Source of the DNA: an uncultured Pelagibacteraceae bacterium
GTDB lineage: Bacteria > Pseudomonadota > Alphaproteobacteria > Pelagibacterales > Pelagibacteraceae
Length of the DNA: 64,000 bases
Reading direction: 5' to 3'
NCBI GenBank assembly: GCA_902524345.1
Contig: CABZCX010000001.1
Location: 129,001-193,000 of the forward strand
Shown piece by piece: positions 37,719 to 46,481 of the stretch. How positions within the stretch are numbered: the stretch's first letter is position 1; the number at the start of each line of letters is the position of its first letter. The notes below the pieces were generated by a model. The model ran no database searches and was not told where the DNA came from. It was given only the letters and a program-made list of their open reading frames with translations. The position numbers were made by a program, and so were the translations under genes.

Positions 37719-38371
37719 TGACTGAAATTCAAAGGGCTAAAATTATATTAAAACATCTCAACAAAACTTATCCAAGTATAAAAGTTCCTTTAAAAAGTCG
37801 CAATGTTTTTACATTGCTTATTTCTGTTTTATTATCTGCGCAATGTACAGATGTAAATGTAAACAATGTTACGAAAAATATTTATCCAAAATATTATAAA
37901 CCCCGTCATTTTTTAAAATTAGGAAGAAAAAAAATTGAAAGACTTATAAAAAAAATTGGTATTTTTAGAATAAAAGCAAAAAGTATATATAAACTTTGTG
38001 GAATATTAGAAAAAAATTACGATGGAAAAGTACCTAAAACATACGAAGAATTAGAACAATTACCTGGGGTAGGTCATAAAACTGCAAGTGTGGTTATGTC
38101 TCAAGGGTTTGGTTATCCAGCATTTCCAGTTGACACTCACATTCATAGATTAGCTCAAAGATGGGGGTTAACTAGCGGTAAAAATGTTATCCAAACTGAG
38201 AAAGATTTGAAAAGATTATTTCCAAAAAAATATTGGAATAAACTTCATCTACAAATTATTTATTATGGAAGAGAATATTGTAAAGCGCGAGCTTGTTATG
38301 GAATATCTTGTAAAATTTGTACCAGTTGTTATCCTCATAGAAAAAAACCAATCAAAACAAAAAAGCCATAA
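37718..38371 (+). CDS. nth: Endonuclease III (DNA glycosylase/AP lyase)
   Basis: Removes oxidised pyrimidines. 217 residues from ATG 37718, which gives the family N terminus and a one-base overlap with dapB. Helix-hairpin-helix LPGVGHKTASVVMSQ with the catalytic Lys, and PVDTHIHRLAQRWGLT with the catalytic Asp. Odd: the C-terminal iron-sulfur region holds five cysteines spaced C-x4-C-x4-C-x2-C-x2-C (YCKARACYGISCKICTSC) instead of C-x6-C-x2-C-x5-C, so cluster ligation may differ. Confidence 0.95.
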   Translation: MTEIQRAKIILKHLNKTYPSIKVPLKSRNVFTLLISVLLSAQCTDVNVNNVTKNIYPKYYKPRHFLKLGRKKIERLIKKIGIFRIKAKSIYKLCGILEKNYDGKVPKTYEELEQLPGVGHKTASVVMSQGFGYPAFPVDTHIHRLAQRWGLTSGKNVIQTEKDLKRLFPKKYWNKLHLQIIYYGREYCKARACYGISCKICTSCYPHRKKPIKTKKP

Positions 38372-39301
38372 ATGAAAATCTTAGGTATAGGTAATGCAAT
38401 AGTTGATGTAATCTGTAAAGTTGAAGATAATTTTATAGAAAAAAATAATCTTACTAAAGGACTTATGAAACTTATATTTGATGAAATTGAGTTCTCTAAA
38501 TTATTATCTAATCTAAAAATTGAAAAAACAATTTCTGGAGGTTCAGTTGCAAATTCAATAGTTGGCTTATCACAATTAGGAGATAAAGTTGGATTCATTG
38601 GTAAAATATCTGATGATACTTTTGGTATAAAATATGAGGAAGGTTTAAAAAAGGAAAACGTTAATTTTTTTTATAAAAAGAAAAAAGAACTTCTGCCAAC
38701 AGGAACATGTTTAATTCTAGTCACACCCGACTCAGAAAGAACAATGTGTACTTTTTTAGGAACTGCAGGAAGAATAAACAAAAGTGATATTGACGTAGAA
38801 GCTATCAAAAAAAGTGATTTGATTTTTTTAGAGGGATATTTGTGGGATGAAGGAGATCCAAAAGAGGCTTTTAATAAGGCCATTAATCTAGCAAATAAAA
38901 CAGCGATGTCTTTGTCAGATAAATTTTGCGTAGATAGACACAAATCTAATTTTTTAAATTTAGTGAAAAATAAATTAGATTTAGTTTTTGCAAATGAGGC
39001 TGAAATTATGTCACTTATTAATGCCAAAGACTTTAATGAAGTTATTTCTTTTGGGAAACAAATAAAAAAACATTTAGTTGTTACTCGGGGTGAAAAAGGT
39101 GCTGTTTCAATTTATAATAATGAAACAGCAGAAATTAAAGCTAAAAAGAACCTCAAAATTGTAGATTTGACAGGTGCGGGTGATTTATTTGCATCAGGAT
39201 ATTTACATGGTTTTATAAACAACTTCTCTCAAAATGAATGTTTAATAAAGGCAACAGAAATGTCCTCTAGAATAATTCAACAGATAGGAGCAAGATTTTA
39301 G
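38372..39301 (+). CDS. PfkB-family carbohydrate/nucleoside kinase (adenosine-kinase-like)
   Basis: 309 residues, ribokinase fold. Seen: N-terminal ILGIGNAIVDVICKVED, ISGGSVANSIVGLSQLG (substrate loop) and the catalytic anion hole DLTGAGDLFASGYLHGF. Phosphorylates a sugar or adenosine; alphaproteobacterial relatives are usually labelled adenosine kinase, but the substrate is not determined by these motifs. It begins directly after the nth stop codon, and its own stop overlaps the end of the convergent ArfA-like gene. Confidence 0.9.
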   Translation: MKILGIGNAIVDVICKVEDNFIEKNNLTKGLMKLIFDEIEFSKLLSNLKIEKTISGGSVANSIVGLSQLGDKVGFIGKISDDTFGIKYEEGLKKENVNFFYKKKKELLPTGTCLILVTPDSERTMCTFLGTAGRINKSDIDVEAIKKSDLIFLEGYLWDEGDPKEAFNKAINLANKTAMSLSDKFCVDRHKSNFLNLVKNKLDLVFANEAEIMSLINAKDFNEVISFGKQIKKHLVVTRGEKGAVSIYNNETAEIKAKKNLKIVDLTGAGDLFASGYLHGFINNFSQNECLIKATEMSSRIIQQIGARF

Positions 39302-39420
39302 ACTTTTTTTATTCTTTTAAAGCTTCCTTTTCCTTTTTTTGGTTTGACTACTCTAGACTTAAATTTTTTAGTAAAAAGTTCTTTGGCAAACTTATTTTTT
39401 TTCCGAAATTTGATAACCAT
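39298..39420 (-). CDS. arfA: ArfA-like alternative ribosome-rescue protein, 40 residues
   Basis: Reading frame found by hand: ATG at 39420, TAA at 39298. The protein is very basic; its second half, FKSRVVKPKKGKGSFKRIKK, matches the conserved core of E. coli ArfA (FRQRVEKNKKGKGSYMRK). ArfA recruits RF2 to ribosomes stalled on messages lacking a stop codon. Compared with E. coli ArfA (72 residues) the C-terminal extension is missing, which resembles the truncated functional form. It overlaps the end of the upstream winged-helix gene by 29 bases and the stop of the convergent kinase gene. Assignment rests on one motif. Confidence 0.7.
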   Translation of the reverse strand: MVIKFRKKNKFAKELFTKKFKSRVVKPKKGKGSFKRIKKV

Positions 39421-39961
39421 TTTTCTTGCTAACAATTAGATTCTCATCAAAAAATTTTTCTTTAATTTTTTTTCTAAGTCTGTGAATATGTGTCTCTACC
39501 GTATGGGTTTCCAGCTTAGATTGATATCCCCATACCTTTTCTTGAAGTTCATCAACTTTTATTGGTTTTTTTCTTTTTGCAAGATAAATAATCATATCTA
39601 TTTCTTTTTCGGTCAACTTTAATCTTTGTTTTTGAAGTATCATCTCTCTAGAATTTGTATTAATTATATATTTGTTAATAGCTATATTTGATTTTTCATG
39701 AAAATTTTTTTTAAGAAACTCAATATTTATTTTTTCTAGAAGTTTTGAAAATTTTAAAGGAAAATTATTAAATAGAATTAAATTTGGTAAATCAATATCT
39801 TTCAGAGATAAAATAAGATAACTTTTATGTTCGTTGAAATCTATTTTTGATATCTCTTTTTTTTTTATATTTTTAACTTCAAAATTTAAGTTTTCCTCAA
39901 TTTCTATGAATATATCAAAAAGAGTTGGCAATTCATAAATAAACAATGTTTGATTATTCAT
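39392..39961 (-). CDS. OmpR/PhoB-type winged-helix DNA-binding protein without a recognisable receiver domain
   Basis: 189 residues from ATG 39961. The C-terminal half is a Trans_reg_C winged helix: RLKLTEKEIDMIIYLAKR, VDELQEKVWGYQ, LETHTVETHIHRLRKKI and KKNGYQI at the end. The first ~95 residues might be a receiver remnant, but no phosphorylation Asp pocket is evident. The start is chosen because upstream codons run into the divergent L,D-transpeptidase gene 13 bases away. It may control that gene and itself; inference only. Confidence 0.8.
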   Translation of the reverse strand: MNNQTLFIYELPTLFDIFIEIEENLNFEVKNIKKKEISKIDFNEHKSYLILSLKDIDLPNLILFNNFPLKFSKLLEKINIEFLKKNFHEKSNIAINKYIINTNSREMILQKQRLKLTEKEIDMIIYLAKRKKPIKVDELQEKVWGYQSKLETHTVETHIHRLRKKIKEKFFDENLIVSKKNGYQISEKK

Positions 39962-39974
39962 ATATAAATACAAT

Positions 39975-40469
39975 ATGACAATTATTTTAAAAAACAAACA
40001 TTCTCTTAAAGTTGATAGCTTTGAATTTAAATGCTGTATTGGAAAGAAAGGGGTTAGTAAGAAGAAAATTGAGGGTGATAAAAAAACTCCCAAAGGTATT
40101 TTTGGTTTAGACAAGTTGTATTACAGAAATGATCGATTAGACAAACCCTTAACTAAATTAAAATGTATTAAGATTCATAGAAACATGGGTTGGTGTAACG
40201 ACGCAAGAGATAAACTGAATTACAATAAAATCATAAATACAAAAAAAAAATTAAAATACGAGAAACTCTATCGAAAAGACTTTAAATATGACCTGATTAT
40301 TCCAATCAAATACAATTGGAAAGGAAAAATTCTTGGAAAAGGAAGTTGTATTTTTTTACACTTAACTAAAAATTATAAACCAACAGCTGGATGTATCGCA
40401 TTGAAGAAAAAAGATTTTTTAATATTACTAAAAATAATAAATACAAAAACGAAGATTAAAATTTGCTAA
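39975..40469 (+). CDS. L,D-transpeptidase (YkuD domain) protein
   Basis: 164 residues. The YkuD catalytic motif is intact: IFLHLTKNYKPTAGCIALKK (His, then T-A-G-C with the nucleophile Cys). The early DKKTPKGIFGL is also typical. No signal peptide is seen, as in many small YkuD proteins of this subfamily. Family members cross-link peptidoglycan or act on related peptides. Divergent from the winged-helix gene; converges with the PLP-protein gene with a four-base overlap. Confidence 0.9.
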   Translation: MTIILKNKHSLKVDSFEFKCCIGKKGVSKKKIEGDKKTPKGIFGLDKLYYRNDRLDKPLTKLKCIKIHRNMGWCNDARDKLNYNKIINTKKKLKYEKLYRKDFKYDLIIPIKYNWKGKILGKGSCIFLHLTKNYKPTAGCIALKKKDFLILLKIINTKTKIKIC

Positions 40470-41125
40470 GACCTTTCGCCGAAAATTGCTGATCCAATTC
40501 TTAGATATGTTGAATGATTTTCAACTGCCTTAAGGTAATCTGATGACATGCCCATACTTAATTCTTCTAAATTTAATTTTTTATTTAAATCATTTAATTC
40601 CTGAAAAAAAGGATTTGGATCAGAGTCGAATGGTGGAATACACATTAATCCGACAACATCTAGTTTCAAATCTTTACAATAATTATGAAGGTCAATTAAA
40701 TTATTTTTTAATACACCAGACTTTTGTTCTTCATTTCCTATATTAACTTGTAAAAATATTTTTACTTTCTTATTTTGATTTAATTGTTCATCATAAATCT
40801 TTTTCGCAAGTTTTTTATTATCGACTGAGTGAATAAAATCAAAAAGTTTAATTGCAAACTTTACTTTGTTAGTTTGAAGTTTGCCTACTAAGTGAAGTTT
40901 TAATTCAGGTTTCTCTGTTTTAATTTGTGACCATTTATCTATTGCCTCTTGAACCTTGTTTTCACCATAATCATAGTGACCATGATTGATTAATGGCATA
41001 ATTTTATCTAACGTAAAGGTTTTGGATACAGCGATTATTTTGGATGCTTCTAACTTGTTTAGGTCTGCTTTTTTCGATTTTACAAGTTCCTCGATATGTA
41101 TTAATTTTTGAACTGACTCATGCAT
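40466..41125 (-). CDS. yggS: PLP-binding homeostasis protein (YggS/PROSC family)
   Basis: Binds pyridoxal phosphate and balances vitamin B6 and amino-acid pools; no known catalysis. 219 residues: PLP-lysine in KIIAVSKTFTLDKI, then YGENKVQEAIDKW, LHLVGKLQTNK, VNIGNEEQKSGV and LSMGMSSDYLKAV with LRIGSAIFGER at the end. The start overlaps the divergent ThiE-like gene by six bases. Confidence 0.95.
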   Translation of the reverse strand: MHESVQKLIHIEELVKSKKADLNKLEASKIIAVSKTFTLDKIMPLINHGHYDYGENKVQEAIDKWSQIKTEKPELKLHLVGKLQTNKVKFAIKLFDFIHSVDNKKLAKKIYDEQLNQNKKVKIFLQVNIGNEEQKSGVLKNNLIDLHNYCKDLKLDVVGLMCIPPFDSDPNPFFQELNDLNKKLNLEELSMGMSSDYLKAVENHSTYLRIGSAIFGERS

Positions 41126-41677
41126 AAGATAAATTACGAAAAATATTACTTTATAAGTGAATACGATACAAATTTAATTAAACAGCAAGACAAAAAAACC
41201 AATATAATTTTTAGAAATTACAATAATAAGTTGGACATCACAAAAATAAAGGTTTTGCGGGATTTCTGTAGAAAAAAAGGTTGCAATTTTTTTTTATCAA
41301 ATGATGTTAAATTATCAATTGAATTAAAATTAGATGGTGTTTATTTGCCATCATTCAATAAAAATTTTAATCATCTTGCTTACAATTTAAAAAGAAAATT
41401 TGTAATTTTAGGATCTGCACATTCACTAAAAGAGTTAAATTTAAAAAAATTTCAAAAAGTGAAACTTTTCTTTTTATCCTCATTATTTAAAAAAAATAAA
41501 AATTACTTAGGAATTTACAGATTTAAATTTTTTGAAAGATTCACAGGTAAAAATCTTGTTGCCTTAGGGGGAGTCAACGAAAGTAATATAAAAAAACTTA
41601 ACTTGCTAAATATTAATGGTTACGCTGGTATTTCTTTCTTCCAAAAAAAAAGGCCCCTTAAAAAAGGGGCCTTCTAA
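41120..41677 (+). CDS. ThiE/TenI-like protein (thiamine phosphate synthase family)
   Basis: 185 residues, TIM-barrel pattern of the ThiE/TenI family: FFLSNDVKLSIELKLDGVYLPS, ILGSAHSLKEL and VALGGVNESNIKKL. Several ThiE residues that bind pyrophosphate are not obvious, so it may be a TenI-like or degenerate member rather than the working enzyme. Lysine-rich. The last ten codons (KKRPLKKGAF) are encoded by the hairpin that terminates the convergent porin gene, so the C terminus is fixed by terminator sequence. The 5' end overlaps yggS by six bases. Confidence 0.75.
   Translation: MHKINYEKYYFISEYDTNLIKQQDKKTNIIFRNYNNKLDITKIKVLRDFCRKKGCNFFLSNDVKLSIELKLDGVYLPSFNKNFNHLAYNLKRKFVILGSAHSLKELNLKKFQKVKLFFLSSLFKKNKNYLGIYRFKFFERFTGKNLVALGGVNESNIKKLNLLNINGYAGISFFQKKRPLKKGAF
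41643..41673 (-). terminator. Strong intrinsic terminator of the porin gene
   Basis: On the minus strand AAGGCCCCTT (41673-41664), loop TTTT and AAGGGGCCTT (41659-41650), a perfect 10-base stem, are followed by T to 41643, nine T in a row counting the stem end. It begins 22 bases after the porin stop. It is one of only two GC-rich hairpins of this kind noticed in the window, and it lies inside the 3' end of the ThiE-like gene. Confidence 0.9.
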
Positions 41678-41695
41678 ATTTAGATTCTAATTATA

Positions 41696-42682
41696 TTAGA
41701 ATGCAAATGTAAGAGCGAACTCGTACGACTCTTTATCCATTGTAGCGTTAGTGCTTCCACCAACGTTGTCGTTTGTGTTCATGTGACCAGCAATAGTCAT
41801 ACCACCCATTGTGTATGATGCTGAGAAACCTGAATCATGTTGCTCTGATGATGCTGTACCAGCAGTTGATGTATCATCATCATAATCTCTTTCACCGTAA
41901 GCAACAGTCATATTTTCGTTTACAGCGTAAGAAATACCCCACTGAGTAGACTCGTCGTTCTTACCAGCTGTAGAACCATCAGCTTCACTTGTTTGGTAAC
42001 CTAAAGTGAAACCACCAACAGCATATTTCACGAAAAGAGTATCGTGATCGATTGATGTTGAAGTAGTGTCATCTAACTCAGCCATACCATAACCGATAGT
42101 CAAACCTTCAACCATTTCTGGTGAAATTTGAACACCAAAGTCAGTATATGAACTAAGGTCTAAACCGTTACCAGTACCAGTTGCTGCATCAGATGTTTGG
42201 TGTGCCATTTTAAACTGAACACCATTGAATGAAGGTGAATCATAAGTTAACAAGTTGTCACCTGATCTACCATCTATTCTCACGTCAGCACCTGATGTAG
42301 TATCCCAAACTTCTTCGTAAGCGTTTGGAGTTACATCATCCCACTGACCCATAACTGAATCACCACCATGTCCGTGGAACGTTACAGTACCTAAAGCATC
42401 TGTACCGAATGATACGCTTCTGTTATCCATACCAGCATTTGTTGCAGGGTTGTCGTTATCAAGTTCCATACTTGCTGAAACTGTGATACCACCATCTGTT
42501 TCACCAGATGCTGAGAAAACAACACTGTCAAACTGATAAGGCGCAGTTTTTGTGTTTTCGTCTGTTGTCGATGCAAAAGCAAAACCAGTTGAAACTGATA
42601 CGCTTCCTTCAGCTGCGTGTGCAGCTGTCATCGCTAGTGAACCAGCTAATGCTGATACACCGATTTTTGTTAATTTGTTCAT
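41696..42682 (-). CDS. Outer-membrane porin
   Basis: 328 residues. Signal peptide MNKLTKIGVSALAGSLAMTAAHA, cut before AEGSVSV. The mature protein is rich in Gly, Ser, Thr, Asp and alternating strands, with aromatic C-terminal FALTFAF as expected for outer-membrane insertion; it resembles the Gram-negative porin family common in SAR11. Codon use is less AT-biased than the neighbours (many GGT, GCA, ACT, GTT), consistent with high expression. AAAGGAG lies eight bases before the ATG. It has its own terminator and a palindrome in the leader, so it is a single-gene unit. Confidence 0.93.
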   Translation of the reverse strand: MNKLTKIGVSALAGSLAMTAAHAAEGSVSVSTGFAFASTTDENTKTAPYQFDSVVFSASGETDGGITVSASMELDNDNPATNAGMDNRSVSFGTDALGTVTFHGHGGDSVMGQWDDVTPNAYEEVWDTTSGADVRIDGRSGDNLLTYDSPSFNGVQFKMAHQTSDAATGTGNGLDLSSYTDFGVQISPEMVEGLTIGYGMAELDDTTSTSIDHDTLFVKYAVGGFTLGYQTSEADGSTAGKNDESTQWGISYAVNENMTVAYGERDYDDDTSTAGTASSEQHDSGFSASYTMGGMTIAGHMNTNDNVGGSTNATMDKESYEFALTFAF

Positions 42683-42700
42683 ATTAATTACTCCTTTAAT

Positions 42701-42716
42701 TGTTTAATATTAAACA
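42701..42716. promoter_or_regulatory. 16-base perfect palindrome in the porin leader
   Basis: TGTTTAATATTAAACA is an exact palindrome 18 bases upstream of the porin ATG, just before the ribosome-binding AAAGGAG. It could be an operator, or a weak 5' hairpin in the message. No regulator is assigned. AT-rich palindromes arise easily, so the functional claim is modest. Confidence 0.4.
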
Positions 42717-42877
42717 GGAAACTTTTACCAAAATGAGGTTAATTTTGCTAAATTTACCATTTTTTCTCTCACAAAAATGCTAACTGTGATAATTTTACAA
42801 CACAATTTTCTTATATTTAATATGTTTTTTGTGTTATTTGAGTATGTTAAAAATTATTGCCTATTAAGAGCTTATTT

Positions 42878-43471
42878 ATGAATAATTACATATTTTTAAG
42901 AAAATTCAGCCTGCTAACCTTCTTTGTGATTGTTTTAATCTTTCTAAACAGTTGTGGGAATAATTTTTTTAGAGGCGCTGATGCAAGAAATGTCTCGTCA
43001 GATCCACGCGAAAGAGTAAAAAAAAATTTGGAAGAGGGAAAAGGTTTTAGAATCAATGATGTCATTAAAAAAGGAGCTGGTATGAGCGGAGGAAATTTTG
43101 AATTTGCGAGCTCAAATGAATTGTGGAGGGCATCATTGGATATTATAGAATTTATGCCATTAACATCAGCAAATTACAGTGGTGGAATAATCATTACAGA
43201 CTGGTATACGAATGATACCAATCCGAATGAAACTATTAAAATTACTATTAGATTTCTAACTAATGAGATTAGATCTGATGCAATAGACATCAATGTCTTC
43301 TATAAAAAATGTGATGCTGAATATAAATGTGTTGTGCAAAAAAATAATAAAAATATAGAGGATGAACTAAGAAGAGAAATTTTGAAGAAAGCAACCATCT
43401 ACCAAAAACAAACCAAAGCTAAAAATAAATCCTTTTATCCAACGCCTAAAATGGGTGGGGAAGCCAATTAA
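42878..43471 (+). CDS. DUF3576 lipoprotein
   Basis: 197 residues from ATG 42878. Lipoprotein signal MNNYIFLRKFSLLTFFVIVL followed by lipobox LNSC. The mature part holds SNELWRASLDIIEFMPLTSANYSGG and IITDWYTNDTNPNETIKI, the conserved stretch of DUF3576 (here motif LWRASLD and TDWYT). Unknown role in the envelope. It precedes leuS by 11 bases; DUF3576-leuS-lptE-holA is a known alphaproteobacterial order. An ATG seven codons earlier would add a less typical signal. Confidence 0.9.
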   Translation: MNNYIFLRKFSLLTFFVIVLIFLNSCGNNFFRGADARNVSSDPRERVKKNLEEGKGFRINDVIKKGAGMSGGNFEFASSNELWRASLDIIEFMPLTSANYSGGIIITDWYTNDTNPNETIKITIRFLTNEIRSDAIDINVFYKKCDAEYKCVVQKNNKNIEDELRREILKKATIYQKQTKAKNKSFYPTPKMGGEAN

Positions 43472-43482
43472 GTCTTGTTTGA

Positions 43483-46020
43483 GTGAACAGATATAATTTT
43501 AAAGAAATTGAAAAAAAATGGCAAAATTATTGGGAAGATAATAAATTTTTCAAAACTCAAAAAATTAAAGATAAAAAAAAATTTTACTGCTTAGAAATGT
43601 TCCCTTATCCATCTGGTAAAATACATATGGGTCATGTCAGAAATTACACTATAGGAGATGTCTTGGCACGTTATAAAACTTTAAAAGGATTTAACGTACT
43701 TCATCCAATGGGGTGGGATTCTTTTGGAATGCCAGCTGAAAATGCGGCCCGTGAAAATAATTTAGATCCTAAAGTTTGGACAAATCAAAATATTAAAACT
43801 ATGAAAAATCAACTTAAGAAGTTGGGTTTATCTTTAGATTGGGATAGAGAGATATCGACCTGTAATAAAGATTATTATAAACATCAACAAAATTTTTTTT
43901 TAGATTTATTGGAAAAAGGTCTTGTTTATAGAAAAGAAAATTATGTAAATTGGGATCCTGTTGACGAAACTGTTTTAGCAAATGAACAAGTTATTGATGG
44001 AAAAGGTTGGAGATCTGGTGCAATAGTTGAGAGGAAAAAATTAAGTCAATGGTTTTTTAATATCTCAAAGTTTTCACAAAATTTATTAGATGGTTTAGAG
44101 GAATTAGATTCGTGGCCTAATAAAGTAAAAACCATGCAAAAAAATTGGATTGGAAAATCATTTGGATGTGAAATTGAATTTGAAATAGAAGGTGATTTGC
44201 CAATTAAAAATATAAAATGTTTTACAACCAGACCTGACACTTTATTTGGTTTTTCTTTCTTAGCATTGTCAATTGACCACGAAGTTTCAAATTTCTATAT
44301 CAAAAATAAGGAATTTTTAAAATTTAAGGAAGAATGTTCGAAGACTGGAACAACTGAAGAAGCTATAGCGGTAGGAGATAAAATTGGCTTTAAAACAAAT
44401 CTCTTTGCCAAAAATCCGCTTAATCCAGAGCAAAAAGTTCCTGTCTATTTTGCGAACTTTGTTTTAATGGATTATGGCTTTGGTGCTGTATTCGGATGTC
44501 CTGCGCATGATCAAAGAGATTTCGATTTTGCCAAAAAATATGAACTAGAAATTAATACTGTAGTTAAGCCTTATGAAGAAAATAATGATTTCAAAGTATC
44601 AAAAGAGGCATATCCAGGGCCTGGTACAATAATAAATTCAAAATTTTTAAATGGCCTTGATGCGCCAGAAAATTCTGTGATTGAAACAATAAAAATTTTA
44701 GAAGAAAAAAAATTAGGTAAAAAAAAAATTAATTATAGATTAAAAGACTGGGGTGTATCTCGTCAAAGATATTGGGGATGCCCTATTCCAATTATTTATG
44801 ACGAAAAAGGAAAAGCGATACCTGTACCGAGAGAAGCATTGCCTGTAGAATTACCAGAAAATATTGATTTAAAAGTTAAAGGAAACCCCCTTGATAGTCA
44901 AAAAAGCTGGAAAGAAATTACTATAAATGGGAAAAAATTCACCAGGGAGACGGATACCTTAGATACATTCGTGTGCTCATCTTGGTATTATTTAAGATTT
45001 TGTTCTCCTAATGAAAAAAATTATGGATTTAATAAGGAGGACATAGATTACTGGATGCCTGTTGATCAGTATATAGGCGGAGTTGAGCATGCAATTTTAC
45101 ATTTGTTGTATTCAAGATTTTTTATGAGAGCAATAAACTTTGAAAATCAAGATTTTAAAATAACTGAACCTTTTCAAAGTTTATTTACACAAGGCATGGT
45201 TTGTCATGAGACATATAAAGATCAAGATAACAACTGGCTTAGCCCTGAAGAAATAGAAAAAATTGATAATAAAATTATAAAAAAAGGTAATCCTAATACG
45301 ATTGTTAAAGTTGGTCCTTCGGAGTCGATGTCAAAATCAAAAAAAAATGTTATTGATCCTGAAGATATTATAAATACTTACGGAGCTGACTCTGTCAGAT
45401 TGTTTATCTTATCTGATAGTCCACCAGAAAAAGATGTACAATGGTCAGAACAAGGGATGGCCTCATCTTATAAATTTATTCAAAAACTATGGGTTTTAAA
45501 TATGCTCATTTTAGATGAAATCAAAAAAAATCACCCAAAAGATGATGACAGCGAATTTAGAAAAGAAACGAATTTATTTATAAACAATGTAACAAATAAT
45601 TTGTCTAATTTTACTTATAATAAGATTGTTGCTAATATCCATGAAATTCATTCATCTATATCAAAATTACTTAGAAAGAAATATTCGTCCAAAACAATTG
45701 TTGAAAATTATAAAAAAATATTAGTTTGTATGTTGCCAGTTATTCCCCATTTTTCAAACGAGTGTATGGAATTACTAAAAGAAAAGTCAGATCTAAAATG
45801 GCCAGACGTTGATCGGCAACTTTTAATAGAAGAAAATATTAATTTTGTTGTTCAGATTAACGGAAAAAAAAGGGGGTTAATAAAAGCTAACAGAGACATT
45901 TCTGAGAAAGATTTAATAGGTTTAATTAAAAAAAACATCGAAATGAACAAATATATAAAGAATCAAGAATTTAAGAAAAAAATATTTGTTCCAAATAAAT
46001 TGATAAATATCATAATATAA
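43483..46020 (+). CDS. leuS: Leucyl-tRNA synthetase
   Basis: Charges tRNA-Leu. 845 residues from a GTG start. Seen: HIGH-type [20 protein letters not shown], the editing domain with [16 protein letters not shown] (about residues 245-260), CSSWYYLRF and KMSKS in [15 protein letters not shown]. Ends with the tRNA-binding domain. Five bases separate it from lptE. Confidence 0.98.
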   Translation: MNRYNFKEIEKKWQNYWEDNKFFKTQKIKDKKKFYCLEMFPYPSGKIHMGHVRNYTIGDVLARYKTLKGFNVLHPMGWDSFGMPAENAARENNLDPKVWTNQNIKTMKNQLKKLGLSLDWDREISTCNKDYYKHQQNFFLDLLEKGLVYRKENYVNWDPVDETVLANEQVIDGKGWRSGAIVERKKLSQWFFNISKFSQNLLDGLEELDSWPNKVKTMQKNWIGKSFGCEIEFEIEGDLPIKNIKCFTTRPDTLFGFSFLALSIDHEVSNFYIKNKEFLKFKEECSKTGTTEEAIAVGDKIGFKTNLFAKNPLNPEQKVPVYFANFVLMDYGFGAVFGCPAHDQRDFDFAKKYELEINTVVKPYEENNDFKVSKEAYPGPGTIINSKFLNGLDAPENSVIETIKILEEKKLGKKKINYRLKDWGVSRQRYWGCPIPIIYDEKGKAIPVPREALPVELPENIDLKVKGNPLDSQKSWKEITINGKKFTRETDTLDTFVCSSWYYLRFCSPNEKNYGFNKEDIDYWMPVDQYIGGVEHAILHLLYSRFFMRAINFENQDFKITEPFQSLFTQGMVCHETYKDQDNNWLSPEEIEKIDNKIIKKGNPNTIVKVGPSESMSKSKKNVIDPEDIINTYGADSVRLFILSDSPPEKDVQWSEQGMASSYKFIQKLWVLNMLILDEIKKNHPKDDDSEFRKETNLFINNVTNNLSNFTYNKIVANIHEIHSSISKLLRKKYSSKTIVENYKKILVCMLPVIPHFSNECMELLKEKSDLKWPDVDRQLLIEENINFVVQINGKKRGLIKANRDISEKDLIGLIKKNIEMNKYIKNQEFKKKIFVPNKLINIII

Positions 46021-46025
46021 CTTAA

Positions 46026-46481
46026 ATGAAAAAATACATTTACATTTTAATATTCATTCCATTTTTAACTTTAAGTTGTGATTACTCACCAATTTATTCA
46101 AAGAAAGTTAATTATAATTTTCTTATTGAAAAAATAGAATTCGATGGAGATGCAGAAATTAACAATTTGATTGACAAAAAATTAAAAAAATACCAAAAGA
46201 TAAAAAGTGAAAAAAAGGTCTCTATTTTATCTTCATCATCATACAATAAAGTCTCTCAATCAAAAAACCTTTCAGGAAAAACAACAAATTATTTAGTTAT
46301 TATTGAAATAACTTTTCGAATTAAAAAAGCGAATGATTTAAATACTCTTAAATTTAAAGAGGAATTTTTAATTAAAAACTTTAGTAATAAATTTGAGGAA
46401 AGTAATCTAGAAAAGATCAAAAAAGAAAACACTGTTGATCTAATAATAAATAGATTAATTAGTCAAATTTCACTAATGTGA
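46026..46481 (+). CDS. lptE: LPS-assembly lipoprotein LptE-like
   Basis: 151 residues. Lipoprotein signal with lipobox TLSC at residues 15-18 (FLTLSCDYSPIYS), then a short alpha/beta domain with no strongly conserved motif. The position between leuS and holA is the standard place of lptE, and size and lipobox agree. LptE plugs the LptD barrel in the outer membrane. The assignment relies mainly on context. Confidence 0.8.
   Translation: MKKYIYILIFIPFLTLSCDYSPIYSKKVNYNFLIEKIEFDGDAEINNLIDKKLKKYQKIKSEKKVSILSSSSYNKVSQSKNLSGKTTNYLVIIEITFRIKKANDLNTLKFKEEFLIKNFSNKFEESNLEKIKKENTVDLIINRLISQISLM

Noticed and set aside
41684-41702. Inverted repeat ATTCTAAT-TAT-ATTAGAAT at the porin stop, looking like an Irr box
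   Set aside because: The half-sites are in the opposite order to the Irr consensus (TTCT...AGAA instead of AGAA...TTCT), and it lies at a gene end.
42822-42881. 19-codon upstream frame whose stop overlaps the DUF3576 start (ATGA)
   Set aside because: No ribosome-binding site in front and hydrophobic low-information peptide; probably chance in AT-rich leader DNA.
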